This document shows, one piece after another, positions 15,832-26,500 of a stretch of DNA of 64,000 nt. The notes below the pieces were generated by a model. It saw only the letters and a list, made by a program, of their open reading frames with translations, searched no databases and was not told the DNA's origin. Both the position numbers and the translations under genes were made by a program. Positions within the stretch are counted from its first letter, which is position 1. The number at the start of each line of letters is the position of its first letter. The DNA comes from an uncultured Methanobrevibacter sp. (GTDB taxonomy: Archaea; Methanobacteriota; Methanobacteria; Methanobacteriales; Methanobacteriaceae), in the NCBI RefSeq assembly GCF_900314615.1, contig NZ_OMWA01000023.1, positions 4,912-68,911 of the forward strand, read 5' to 3'.

Positions 15832-17625
15832 ATGGCTAAACATCACAATGACTTGCAAGTCCGCTGTGATATGGTCCAATTTATTGATGATGAAGATATA
15901 TTAAAGGATATTTTTTTAAATGATGATGTTGCTCGTGTATGCATATGTGCAATGAGTCAAATTAAAGACACGGATTTTCTGACGGATGAATGTTTAAACA
16001 ATCCTAATTCTCATTTACGCTTAGCAATTCTAAACAGGATATTTGATGAATCCTTGCTGAGTGAAAATGAATTATCTCAACTATTAGAAAAAATCCTATT
16101 GAATGACCCTGACAGTTATGTTTTAAAAACCGCACTTGAAAAAGCAAAATCAGTTAATCATGACGTTTTGGTTAAAATTTTAAAGGCGAATGATGACGAA
16201 GTAATCATAAAGGAAGCTCTTAAAAAACTGGCCGATGAAAAATTACTTGCTGATTTTGCACTTAACCATCCAACCTCACATATTCGCCTTGCAGCAATTC
16301 AAAATCCTAATCTGAGAGACATTAACACAATATATAAAATTATTGTCTGTGATGAAAATGAATTAAACCGGATGATTGCAACAGGTAAAATTGAAGATGC
16401 GGACAGTCTGGTAAAAATAATCTATAAGCCAGATTCATATCCGTTTTTGGGCGAAATATCTCGAAATATCCTTATTCCTTTAAACGATTACTTTTTAAAT
16501 CATTTTAATGAAACCGGATGTTACATTGATGTACTGTTTATTGAAGATGAGGACTTTCTTGATAAATTGGTTTTAAATGAAAATGATGCAAAAATCAAAG
16601 CATTTGCCATTAAAAATAAAAACTTCCGAAACGATAAACTCCTTGAAAATCTTATTAAAAATGAAAACAGTCCTGAAATTCTTCTGGAAGTCGTATCCAA
16701 GATTAAAAATGATGAATTATTGAGGCAATATATTGAAAATCACTTAAAATATGAAGATGTAACTGTTAAAGCGGTTTCACAGATAAATGATTTGAAATTT
16801 TTAGAAAAGTTAAGTGAAGATAATGATTCCAGGATACGTTTTGAAGCTGTAAAAAGGATTTCCGACATGAAAAATACTGAAGATTTGCTTCACAAAATTG
16901 CATTGACAGAATCTGATGAAAAAATAGCTGTAACTGCAGTTGATGCAATTGAAAGGCGAAATAATCTAATCAACATAGCGGATTTCAGATGTGAAAAAAA
17001 CATTAGAGTAGCTGCACTTGAAAAAATGAAAGTCAAAAGGTTATTGAAAAATTTCTTATATTCTCTTCCTAAAACTGTTAATGATATACCTTTTGAAGAA
17101 GCATTGGCTGAAATTGCTTTAAATGATAAAGATATTGAAATTAGAAAAATTGCCACTTCAAAACTTAATGATAAGGAAGTTCTGGATGAAATTAGGGCTA
17201 AAAATGATGATACTTCTCAGGTAGCCCAAAAGAGACTAAATACTCTTTTCGATGATATAAAATCCCTAAACAGCATTCCTGCTTTGGAAAAACTAATCGA
17301 TTCGGATAATCGTGATGTTTCAAAAGTTGCTAAAATCACTCTTGAAGATTTAAAAACATGGAAAAGTCGTATAGCACAGATTAACGAAATTGATGAGATA
17401 AATGCATTAAAAGACATTGCTGTGAATGATTTTAACTATTTTGTTCGAAGTGAAGCTGAAGGCAAACTTGAAAAACTGCTTTTTAATGTTCGTCTGAATA
17501 ATATATATACAAAAGAAAATCAGGATAAATTCAAATCCATTTACCTAGATAAAAGCTTTCCTGATGAAATTCGAAAAAAGGCTCTTTTAAAAATCAGTGA
17601 TAAAGATTTTCTAAAAAATAACTAA
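15832..17625 (+). CDS. HEAT-repeat alpha-solenoid protein
   Basis: A 597-residue, soluble, acidic and Lys-rich protein built almost wholly of ~30-residue helical repeats with a recurring pattern (… D-x-x-x-R/K-x-A-x-x-x-I/L …; for example DDVARVCICAMSQIKD, NSHLRLAILNRI, DSRIRFEAVKRISD, DKDIEIRKIATSKL). This is the HEAT/PBS-lyase-type signature of a curved scaffold that binds other proteins. About 15–18 repeats are visible and no catalytic domain. The partner is unknown and no neighbour suggests one. AAAAGGA at 15814–15820 precedes the ATG; the frame is open for ~10 codons upstream without a canonical start. Confidence 0.75.
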   Translation: MAKHHNDLQVRCDMVQFIDDEDILKDIFLNDDVARVCICAMSQIKDTDFLTDECLNNPNSHLRLAILNRIFDESLLSENELSQLLEKILLNDPDSYVLKTALEKAKSVNHDVLVKILKANDDEVIIKEALKKLADEKLLADFALNHPTSHIRLAAIQNPNLRDINTIYKIIVCDENELNRMIATGKIEDADSLVKIIYKPDSYPFLGEISRNILIPLNDYFLNHFNETGCYIDVLFIEDEDFLDKLVLNENDAKIKAFAIKNKNFRNDKLLENLIKNENSPEILLEVVSKIKNDELLRQYIENHLKYEDVTVKAVSQINDLKFLEKLSEDNDSRIRFEAVKRISDMKNTEDLLHKIALTESDEKIAVTAVDAIERRNNLINIADFRCEKNIRVAALEKMKVKRLLKNFLYSLPKTVNDIPFEEALAEIALNDKDIEIRKIATSKLNDKEVLDEIRAKNDDTSQVAQKRLNTLFDDIKSLNSIPALEKLIDSDNRDVSKVAKITLEDLKTWKSRIAQINEIDEINALKDIAVNDFNYFVRSEAEGKLEKLLFNVRLNNIYTKENQDKFKSIYLDKSFPDEIRKKALLKISDKDFLKNN

Positions 17626-17726
17626 TTCTCAGTTTAGATTCATTTAGGCAAGTATAAATAATAATAGCAATAAATTTCTATTCAATGACTTATTAGTTAT
17701 AAGTTAAATTTTAATGAGGTTAAACT

Positions 17727-18698
17727 ATGGTAAGTGTAAACGTAGAAGCTAAAAAAACCGTAGATGTAATGATTGAAAAAGCAGATGAATTAAACATCGC
17801 TGTTGAAACTTTAGGCAATGGCGCTACTGTTATTGACTGTGGTGTAAATGTCGATGGAAGTTTTAAAGCAGGAGAACTTTATACTAAAGTTTGTCTTGGT
17901 GGACTTGCAGACGTTGGAATTTCAATTCCTGGAGATTTATCTGAAAAATTCGCACTTCCTTCAGTAAAAATTAAAACTGACTCACCTTCTATTTCAACCT
18001 TAGGTTCTCAAAAAGCAGGTTGGTCTGTATCTGTAGGAGATTTCTTTGCATTAGGTTCTGGTCCTGCTAGAGCTATTGCATTAAAACCAGCTGAAACCTA
18101 TGAAGAAATTGGTTATGAAGACAAAGATGCTGATTTAGCAATCTTGACTTTAGAAGCTGATGTATTGCCTGGTGATGAAGTTGCACAATACATTGCAGAT
18201 GAATGTGATGTTGATGTTAAAAATGTATACTTACTCGTAGCTCCTACATCATCCCTTGTTGGTTCCATCCAGATTTCCGGAAGAGTTGTTGAAAACGGAA
18301 CCTACAAAATGCTGGAAGCTATCAAATTCGATGTAACTAAAGTAAAACATGCAGCAGGTATTGCACCGATCGCACCTGTTGACCCAGATGGACTTAAAGC
18401 AATGGGTAAAACCAACGATGCGGTTTTATTTGGTGGAAGAACTTACTACTATGTAGAATCTGATGAAAACGATGATATTGCAGATGTAGCAGCAAAATTA
18501 CCATCTTCCGCTGCTGACGGATATGGTAAACCATTCTTTGACGTATTCAAAGAAGCTGAATTTGATTTCTACAAAATCGATAAAGGAATGTTTGCTCCTG
18601 CAGAAGTTGTCATCAATGACTTAACTACTGGTAAAATTTATAAAGAAGGATTCGTAAACGCTGATTTACTTAAAAAATCCTTTGGTGTAGATGAATAA
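17727..18698 (+). CDS. mch: Methenyl-tetrahydromethanopterin cyclohydrolase
   Basis: A 323-residue cytosolic enzyme that converts methenyl-H4MPT to and from formyl-H4MPT, a core step of methanogenesis from CO2. The start MVSVNVEAKK, the ETLGNGATVIDCGV motif near residue 30, GGLADVGIS near 70 and LGSGPARAIALKP near 118 are typical of Mch, and the length is normal. TGAGGT lies before the ATG and a TATA-like GTATAAATAAT at 17651–17661. As usual in Methanobacteriales it stands alone. It is the clearest single proof that the organism is a methanogen. Confidence 0.95.
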   Translation: MVSVNVEAKKTVDVMIEKADELNIAVETLGNGATVIDCGVNVDGSFKAGELYTKVCLGGLADVGISIPGDLSEKFALPSVKIKTDSPSISTLGSQKAGWSVSVGDFFALGSGPARAIALKPAETYEEIGYEDKDADLAILTLEADVLPGDEVAQYIADECDVDVKNVYLLVAPTSSLVGSIQISGRVVENGTYKMLEAIKFDVTKVKHAAGIAPIAPVDPDGLKAMGKTNDAVLFGGRTYYYVESDENDDIADVAAKLPSSAADGYGKPFFDVFKEAEFDFYKIDKGMFAPAEVVINDLTTGKIYKEGFVNADLLKKSFGVDE

Positions 18699-18813
18699 TT
18701 TTCATCTTATTTCTCTTTTTTTTAACATTTTTTTCACTATATTTAAATACTATTAGATTTAATAATATTATTGCTCTTTAAAAAATAATTTATAAATTTA
18801 ATAGGTGAAAAAA

Positions 18814-19530
18814 ATGGGTTTAGGCGATATCATATCAGACTCAGTACAATATCCGTTTTCAGATATTCAAAAATTTTTAATCGTAGGCGTAATTTCATTG
18901 TTCTCCGGTTTATCCAGTCTTTTTGGAAATTGGGGTGTAGATAGTTTTATCTTAATTACATTGGCGGGCATTATCGGATTGATATTTACATTAATGCTTT
19001 CAGGATACAGCATTAGTGTAACCAAATATGCGATAAATCATTCAAGTCAACTTCCTGATCTGGATTTTCAAAATAATTTAATTGACGGTATTAAAGCTCT
19101 AATAATAAGTATTGTTTACTTTATAATTCCGATTATTATTACATTAATTTTTGCTATTATTACCGGAGCTATTGGTGCTGGATTAAATCAGCTGGTGGCT
19201 GGATTAGGCGTATTTGCAGTTATTGCTGTTATTGTCTTTATATTCTTTGCCATATTCGAAATTGTTGCTCTTGCTAGATTTGCAGACACTGGCGAACTCG
19301 GTGAAGCATTAAATATTGGTGAAGTAATTGAAGATGTTAAAAAAATAGGTATTGGTAAAATTATTCTATTCGCAATTGTTTCAGTAATAATTATAATTAT
19401 TGCATCTTTAATTGTTTCATTATTAGGCATTATTCCATTTATCGGAATATTAATTGCACAATTGATTATAGGGGCATTTATAACACTTTTCTATAGTAGA
19501 GCTATTGGTTTATTGTATGCGGAAGCATAA
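18814..19530 (+). CDS. DUF4013 membrane protein
   Basis: A ~238-residue integral membrane protein with about six hydrophobic helices, opening MGLGDIISDSVQYPFSD, the N-terminal sequence of the DUF4013 family, which is abundant in Methanobacteriales. Function is unknown. I chose ATG at 18814, seven bases after GGTG; a GTG at 18805 overlaps that Shine-Dalgarno. A TATA-like TATATTTAAATA lies near 18738–18749. Confidence 0.78.
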   Translation: MGLGDIISDSVQYPFSDIQKFLIVGVISLFSGLSSLFGNWGVDSFILITLAGIIGLIFTLMLSGYSISVTKYAINHSSQLPDLDFQNNLIDGIKALIISIVYFIIPIIITLIFAIITGAIGAGLNQLVAGLGVFAVIAVIVFIFFAIFEIVALARFADTGELGEALNIGEVIEDVKKIGIGKIILFAIVSVIIIIIASLIVSLLGIIPFIGILIAQLIIGAFITLFYSRAIGLLYAEA

Positions 19531-19609
19531 ATAAATCATTATTTTACTTTTTTTTAGGATTTCTTAAAATTAAAAAAATTTTTAAAGTATAATTTTAATA
19601 TATATTATT

Positions 19610-19623
19610 ATTCTATATAGAAT
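19610..19623. promoter_or_regulatory. 14-bp perfect palindrome at the rubrerythrin promoter
   Basis: ATTCTATATAGAAT is a perfect palindrome about 10 bases downstream of a TATA-like TTTAATATATA (19594–19604), so it covers the expected transcription start of the rubrerythrin gene. That is where a repressor would sit. The regulator is unknown, and AT-rich palindromes of this size occur by chance. Confidence 0.35.
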
Positions 19624-19660
19624 ATCAATTCAACTTTTTAGTTGTAATGGAGATGTAAAA

Positions 19661-20206
19661 ATGGCAGATTTAAAAGGTACAAAAACTGAAGCAAACTTAC
19701 AAGCAGCTTTTGCTGGTGAGTCCCAGGCACATACTAAATACCAATACTTTGCTGCAAAAGCAAAAGAAGAAGGTTACGTTCAAATCCACGATATTTTCAT
19801 GGAAACTTCCAAAAATGAAAGAGAACACGCTAAAATTTGGTTCAAACTTTTACACGATGAAGAAATCCCAGATACTGTAGCTAACCTCAATGCAGCAGCA
19901 GACGGTGAAAACGAAGAATGGACTGAAATGTACAAAGAGTTCGCAGAAACCGCTAAAGAAGAAGGTTTCCCAATGATTGCATTCTTATTTGAAAAAGTAG
20001 GAGCAATCGAAAAAGAACACGAAGAAAGATACAGAACTTTACTCGCAAATGTTGAAAACGATGCTGTATTCAACAAAGAAGAAGACATTGAATGGAAATG
20101 TGAAAACTGTGGATTTGTTTTCTCAGGACCTAACGCACCTGAAAAATGTCCTGTATGTGGACTTCCTAAAGCACATTTCGAAGAAAGAGCTACTAACTTT
20201 AAATAA
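19661..20206 (+). CDS. rbr: Rubrerythrin 1
   Basis: A 181-residue non-haem iron protein that reduces hydrogen peroxide, a main oxygen defence of anaerobes. Residues 1–~140 form the four-helix ferritin-like domain with the di-iron ligands in AFAGESQAHTKY, ETSKNEREHAKIW and the later EKVGAIEKEHEERY helix. The C-terminal ~40 residues form a rubredoxin-like Fe(Cys)4 domain (CENCGF … CPVCGLP). A GGAGATG Shine-Dalgarno precedes the ATG. It is followed 58 bases later by a second, closely related copy. Confidence 0.93.
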   Translation: MADLKGTKTEANLQAAFAGESQAHTKYQYFAAKAKEEGYVQIHDIFMETSKNEREHAKIWFKLLHDEEIPDTVANLNAAADGENEEWTEMYKEFAETAKEEGFPMIAFLFEKVGAIEKEHEERYRTLLANVENDAVFNKEEDIEWKCENCGFVFSGPNAPEKCPVCGLPKAHFEERATNFK

Positions 20207-20264
20207 GCTCTCTTTTTTTTCTTTTTTTAACTAAATACTTAATTTTAATTTTGAGGTAGATAAT

Positions 20265-20810
20265 ATGGCAGATTTAAAAGGAACTAAAACTGAAGAAAAC
20301 TTAAAAGCAGCACTCGCTGGTGAATCCCAAGCACGTGTAAAATACGAATTTTACGCATCTCAGGCTAAAAAAGATGGTTATGTGGAAATTAAAGAAATCT
20401 TCCAAGAATCATCTGATAATGAAAAAGAACATGCTAAAATTTGGTTCAAATTATTAAACGGCGGTAAAGTGCCTGACACTTTAACCAATCTCGCAGATGC
20501 AGCAGCAGGCGAACACGAAGAATGGACTGAAATGTACAAAGAATTCGCTGAAACTGCACGTGAAGAAGGCTTTGATGACATTGCAAACTTATTCGATGCT
20601 GCAGGCGCTACTGAAAAAGCACACGAAGACAGATACAATGCTTTAACTGATAAAATCAAAGCAGACAAAGTATTTAAAAAAGATGAAGAAATTGCATGGA
20701 AATGTAATAACTGTGGATACATCCATTACGGTAAAGAAGCTCCTGAAGTTTGTCCGTTATGCGATCACCCACAGGCACACTTCAGAAAACAAGATACTAG
20801 TTACATCTAG
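20265..20810 (+). CDS. rbr: Rubrerythrin 2
   Basis: A 181-residue paralogue of the gene just upstream, opening with the same MADLKGTKTE and keeping the di-iron ligands (GESQARVKY, SSDNEKEHAKIW, GATEKAHEDRY) and the rubredoxin-like CNNCGY … CPLCDHP domain. The two genes probably arose by tandem duplication and have diverged. Rubrerythrin needs a reduced partner (rubredoxin or NADH oxidoreductase), which is not in this window. GAGGTAG precedes the ATG, and T-runs follow both copies, so each may end its own transcript. Confidence 0.93.
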   Translation: MADLKGTKTEENLKAALAGESQARVKYEFYASQAKKDGYVEIKEIFQESSDNEKEHAKIWFKLLNGGKVPDTLTNLADAAAGEHEEWTEMYKEFAETAREEGFDDIANLFDAAGATEKAHEDRYNALTDKIKADKVFKKDEEIAWKCNNCGYIHYGKEAPEVCPLCDHPQAHFRKQDTSYI

Positions 20811-20889
20811 ACTCTTTTTTTCTTATTTTTTCTTTTTTTAGTAAATCTTATATTTAATAACAATCTAATATCAATTTAAAAGTGATATT

Positions 20890-22299
20890 ATGATTGAAAA
20901 TAATATTTGTCTTTTAACAGACAGCTATAAGGTAACTCATCACTATTTTTACCCGAAGGGCACTGAAAAAATCTATTCATACCTTGAAAGTAGAGTTGGT
21001 GCTGAGTTCAACAAAACAATTTTTTACGGACTCCAGTATATTATTAAAAAATATCTTGAAGGAAGCGTAGTAACACAGGAAAAGATTGACGAAGCAGACA
21101 GGCTTGTCTCAGCCCATATTGGAGAAAACATTTTCAACAAAGAGGGATGGGAGTATATTCTGGATAAACATGGCGGAAAACTGCCTATTGAAATTAAGGC
21201 GGTGGCTGAAGGAACACCTGTTGATGTCAACAATGTTTTAATGACTGTTGAAAACACAGACAAGAAATCCTATTGGTTGCCTAATTACCTTGAATCATTG
21301 CTGTTGCAGGTTTGGTATCCTTCAACAGTAGCTACACTTTCTGCAGAAGTTAGAAAACTTGCAAACTTTTATTTAGATGTTACTGGTTCAGTTAAGGATA
21401 ATCTAGATTTCATGTTGCATGATTTTGGATATCGTGGAGCAACTTCCACAGAATCATCAATGTTGTGCGGTTCAGCTCATCTGCTTAGCTTTTCAGGTAC
21501 TGATACAATTCCTGCACTCACAATACCTGAAAATTATTACAATGATTCAAATTTATATGGTTTTTCAGTTCAAGCAACAGAACACAGTGTAATGACTTCA
21601 CTTGGTCCTGAAGGTGAAATAGATCAAATTTTAAATGTCATTGAAAATGCGAAGGATGGGATATTATCAATGGTTATCGATTCATATAACTATAGAAACT
21701 TTTTAACAGAAGCAGGAAAATCTGGCAGTGAGTTAAATGATGCTATTTTAAACTTTTTAGATGGTGAAGCAAATAAAATAGTATTTAGACCTGACAGTGG
21801 AGAACCAGTATCCACAACAATCGATTGTTTAAATTTATTATCTGACTGTTTTGGAAGTCATTTGACTGATAAAGGATATAAGGTGTTTGATTTGAACATT
21901 GGTCTTTTATGGGGTGACGGTTTAAATTACCAAAAGATAAGAGACATATTATTTGCAATGAAATCCAATGGATGGGCTGCTCAAAACATTATCTTTGGTA
22001 TGGGTGGAGGACTTCACTCATCAGTAACCCGTGACACCCAAAGAAATGCATTTAAATGTTCAGCGCAGCTAAGGGATGGTCAATGGCATGACATATTTAA
22101 AAATCCACTTGATTCAAGTAAAAAGTCAAAAACTGGAAGATTTAAATTGATTAAAGATGGTAAATCTTTCAAAACAGTTTCAATTGATAATGAACATGAA
22201 GATTATCTTCGTACTGTATTTAAGGATGGAAAACTAATCGTTGATGATCTATTTGGAGATATTAAATCAAGAGCATTAGATTATTCAAATTATAGGTGA
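20890..22299 (+). CDS. nadV: Nicotinamide phosphoribosyltransferase (NadV/NAMPT-like)
   Basis: A 469-residue enzyme matching NAMPT/NadV, which joins nicotinamide and PRPP to give NMN, a short NAD salvage route. The start NICLLTDSYKVTHHYFYPKGTEK is characteristic, followed by HDFGYRGATSTESS near residue 180, SVQATEHSVM with the phospho-acceptor His near 240, RPDSGEPVST near 300 and GMGGGLHSSVTRDTQ near 375. This enzyme is common in bacteria, phages and animals but patchy in archaea, which suggests acquisition by transfer. The bile salt hydrolase begins four bases after its stop, so the two are cotranscribed. A TATA-like TTATATTTAA lies near 20848. Confidence 0.9.
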   Translation: MIENNICLLTDSYKVTHHYFYPKGTEKIYSYLESRVGAEFNKTIFYGLQYIIKKYLEGSVVTQEKIDEADRLVSAHIGENIFNKEGWEYILDKHGGKLPIEIKAVAEGTPVDVNNVLMTVENTDKKSYWLPNYLESLLLQVWYPSTVATLSAEVRKLANFYLDVTGSVKDNLDFMLHDFGYRGATSTESSMLCGSAHLLSFSGTDTIPALTIPENYYNDSNLYGFSVQATEHSVMTSLGPEGEIDQILNVIENAKDGILSMVIDSYNYRNFLTEAGKSGSELNDAILNFLDGEANKIVFRPDSGEPVSTTIDCLNLLSDCFGSHLTDKGYKVFDLNIGLLWGDGLNYQKIRDILFAMKSNGWAAQNIIFGMGGGLHSSVTRDTQRNAFKCSAQLRDGQWHDIFKNPLDSSKKSKTGRFKLIKDGKSFKTVSIDNEHEDYLRTVFKDGKLIVDDLFGDIKSRALDYSNYR

Positions 22300-22303
22300 T
22301 AGT

Positions 22304-23284
22304 ATGTGTACAGCTAGTAATTACATAACAGACAAACATTATTTTGGCCGTAATTTTGACTACGAAATTTCATACAATGAAAGGGTTACAATCACTCCAA
22401 GAAATTATGAGTTTAAATTCAGAAAGATTGATGACATTAAAACACATTTTGCAATAATTGGAATTGCCGCTGGTATTGATGGATATCCATTATATTATGA
22501 TGCATGCAATGAAAAAGGATTGGCAATGGCAGGTTTGAACTTTGCAGGAAATGCAGTCTATAGAGAATATGAAGAAGGCATGGTGAATATCACTCCTTTT
22601 GAATTTATCCCATATATACTTGGATGTGCTGATTCAGTAATTGAAGCTAAGAAATTGTTGGCTGAAATCAATTTGGTTAATATTAACTTTGCTGAAGAGC
22701 TTCCGTTGTCTCCTCTTCACTGGATGTTATCCGATAGTAATGGAGATGCAATAGTTGTTGAACCTATGGCCGATGGGCTTAGGGTATTTGATAATCCTGT
22801 TGGTGTTTTAACAAATAATCCTCCTTTTGATAAACAATTGTTTTCATTAAATAATTATAGGCATTTATCAAACAAGAATCCTGAAAACTCTTTTGGCGGA
22901 GATATAAATTTGGATGAATATTCAAGGGGTATGGGTGCAATGGGTCTTCCGGGTGATTTATCTTCATCTTCAAGATTTGCAAAAGTTGCATTTACTCGTG
23001 CAAATTCATATTCCGATGCCGATGAGGCAAGTAGTGTTGGACAATTTTTCCATATTTTGAAATCAGTTGAACAACAAAACGGGTGTACTTTCATTAATGA
23101 TCCTAATTTATATGAATACACCATCTACACTTCATGCTATAATACTCAGGATGGAATCTTATATTATAATACATATATGAATTCTCAAATTTCAGCTGTT
23201 GATTTGACAAAAGAAGACTTGGATTCATGTGACTTGATAAATTATCTGTTAATTAATGAGGAACAAATTAATTTCATTAATTAA
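22304..23284 (+). CDS. bsh: Bile salt hydrolase / choloylglycine hydrolase
   Basis: A 326-residue N-terminal-nucleophile amidase that removes glycine or taurine from conjugated bile acids. The nucleophile is Cys2, exposed when Met1 is removed. Other family residues are in place: Arg16 and Asp19 (GRNFDYE), Asn79 (GLNFAGN), Asn171/Asn172 (GVLTNNPPF) and Arg224 (SSSSRFAKVAF). The length is that of the family, and there is no signal peptide, as in gut bacteria and gut methanogens. It is coupled to nadV (AGGTGAT within the nadV stop region is the ribosome-binding site). Its presence points to an intestinal host. Penicillin V acylase is the alternative within this family. Confidence 0.9.
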   Translation: MCTASNYITDKHYFGRNFDYEISYNERVTITPRNYEFKFRKIDDIKTHFAIIGIAAGIDGYPLYYDACNEKGLAMAGLNFAGNAVYREYEEGMVNITPFEFIPYILGCADSVIEAKKLLAEINLVNINFAEELPLSPLHWMLSDSNGDAIVVEPMADGLRVFDNPVGVLTNNPPFDKQLFSLNNYRHLSNKNPENSFGGDINLDEYSRGMGAMGLPGDLSSSSRFAKVAFTRANSYSDADEASSVGQFFHILKSVEQQNGCTFINDPNLYEYTIYTSCYNTQDGILYYNTYMNSQISAVDLTKEDLDSCDLINYLLINEEQINFIN

Positions 23285-23567
23285 TTATTTTTTATTTTTT
23301 TTATTCATTTTTGTAATATCTATTTTTCATTTTTTTAATTTTTTTTATTAAATTTATGTTTTGTTCAATTTTTTATTTTTATTAATGCAGAATTGTACTT
23401 AAATACTAAAAATATTTTTCATGTTTATTACTTTTTTCATGATTTTTTTTTAAAAATTACATAAATATATATATTTTAAAAAATAGATATCCTAATGAAT
23501 AATAATTTATATGCCTGTTATTATTCTATTTTTATAAATTGACTGGACCAGGGGGTGAAAACGCAAA

Positions 23568-26500
23568 ATGAAAGGCAAAAAGTTAATCGTGATAATGGCT
23601 ATAGTTATTCTTATGTTTACTATTCAGGCGTCTTGTGCGCTTGAAGATGATAATAACTTTAATTTAACACAAACTGTTGATATTGAAGATAATAAAGTTC
23701 AAATAGATGATTTGGGAAAAGAACTTGTTGTGTCTCAGGAAAATGTTTCCAATGAGGTTAGCGTGAGCTCTCAAAAAGAAGTTTCTAATGGCCGTGAGGT
23801 TTTAGGTGCTTCTGATGATGAAGAGTTGCAGGTTTCTAATGATAATGAAGTTTTAGGAAGACCTATTTATGTAACTGATAATACATTAAATGGACTTAAA
23901 AACGCAATTACTAGTGCTAATAATGGTGATTCTATTTTCTTGAATGGGTTAACCTATACTGGTTCATTTAGTACTCTAGATATTGGAAAAAGAATTACTA
24001 TTTATGGAGGCAGTTCTCCGAATGATGACACAAGAGCAACTATAGATACTTCTAAATTTAATTATGCAAAAAATAGTAACAGATTTCTGATTTCAACATA
24101 TCCTGTTACTTTAATTGGGATTAATTTTGTAAATCATCCTGTTTCTCCTACAACTGGAAATGAAGTGTATAGAGGTCATTTCCTGAGAGTTATGAGTGGA
24201 CTTACAATGAAAAACTGTGATTTTATTAATATTGGTGTATTCCAAAAAAGTTATTTAATTGATTTTTCTGGTTTTAGTTATCCTACTAGAATTGATAATT
24301 GTCAGTTTATCAATAATTCTGCTTCTATTTTAATTGCTACTGGAAGCTCTACTTCATCTTTCACTGCAAATAATAACAGATTTATTAACAATTCCGGTAC
24401 AATTAATGATGTAAATACAACTAATTCATTAGGTTTATGTATTAAGGTTCAGACTAGAGGATCAACATTTGACAATAATACATTTATCAATAACACTAAT
24501 GCTGTGCACGGTGCTGCTTACTGTGTAAATGCTAAGGATGTTGTAATAACTAATAATCACATTGAAAACAATCAGGCATCTTATGGTGCAGGTATTGAAT
24601 GTCATTTAGGTTATGTAACAGTAAGAAATACAACTTTCATAAATAATGAGGCTTCAGGATATAATGGTAATGCTCCTGGAAGAAGTGGTACTGGTGGTGC
24701 TATCGCATTTACTGGGCCATATAACTACCTGGATAATTGTACATTCATCAACAACACTGCTGAAAATTATGGTGGTGCAATGGATATTCATAGAGTAAAT
24801 AAGGGTACTGAAGCACATTATACTACTGTTGTAAACAGCAGATTTGAAAATAATGTTGCTCAAAACAAGTTTGCTGGTGCAGTATATATTGAAGGTGATT
24901 ATGCAACTATTGACGGATGTAACTTTACAAACAATTCCGCACCTACAGGTGGTGCTATTCAGTTAATAGGTAGTGATGCTCAGATAATTGATTCAAATTT
25001 CATTGAAAATGAAGCAATTACTGGTGGAGCATGTTATGTTAATGGTTATGGTGCAAATGTTATTGGTTCCAAATTTGAAAACAACAGGGCTACTCATGAT
25101 TTGGATAGTTCAATTACAGATGATCCTTCCAAAATGACTTGCGGTGGTGCAATGTATGTTGAAAGTAATGATGTAAGTATAATTGACAGTTCTTTCAGTG
25201 ATAATATAGCTCATGGTAATTTTTCCGATAATACTGGTTTAGGTGGTGCTTTATACATTTTAGGTCAAAATCCTAACTTCCATAATGATAACTTTACCAA
25301 CAATGATGCTATTCGTGGTGGTGCAGTTTATATTGAAGGTAACAATATTGGCGCTAGTGTAATAAACCTTAACAACAACACTGCTATTGAAGGTGGTGCA
25401 GTATATATTAAGGGTAATGACATTAATCTTGACTATTTCAATGCTACTGCAAACAATGCTATTCAGGGTGGTGCTATCTATATTGAAGGTGAAAACACTG
25501 ATGTAACTAATTCAATATTTGAGAACAATAACGTTACTCGTGATATTGATTTATCTAAAACAGGTGCTGAAAGCCTATTTACAATGGGTGGTGCTATCTA
25601 TATTGAAGGTAATCATGTTAATATTTATGATAACAATACCTTTAGACGTAATATAGCTTATGGTACATCTAGTAATGGTGGTCTTGGTGGTGCTATTGCA
25701 GTAAATGGAAATAATACCAATATCTATGATGATAAATTTACTTTGAATGAAGCTACTCGTGGTGGTGCTATATATGTTAGAGGTACTAATGCTACTGTTA
25801 AAGACATGTATTTCACTACAAATAATGCTATTCAGGGTGGTGCTATCTATATTGAAGGTACTAATGCAAACATTACTCATAATACATTCTATGATAATAA
25901 TGCTACACATGATTTATCATTCCCTCAGTCTAGTGAACTACAGAATTTACCTACTAAAGGTGGTGCAATATCTGTTAGTGGTGATTATGCTAATATAGTT
26001 GATAATAACTTCACATATAATGCTGCTATAACTCAAAATCCTACAGGAGGTCAAGGTGGTGCTATTGCTATTGATGGTTATCATACTAATATTTATGATA
26101 ATATATTCGATGATAATGAAGCTATCGTGGGTGGTGCATTATATATCACAGGTACTAATACTACTATTGATTTAGTTAACTTTACTAGAAATAATGCTAT
26201 TCAAGGTGGTGCTGTATATATTAGAGGAGTAAACACAACTGTTGTGAACTCTGAATTCATTAATAATAATGCAACACATAACTTGACTTACAGTTTAACT
26301 CCTGAGATATATTCCATACCAACTATTGGTGGAGCAATATCTGTTGAAGGTAATAACACAGTACTGAAAGACATTAACTTTTATAACAATACTGCTATTG
26401 GAATTCATTTGGATGGTGGTTATGGAGGTGCTGCTTCATTAAATGGTTATGATACTGAAATAATCGATGTATTTTTCGATGGAAACCAGGCAATTCGTGG

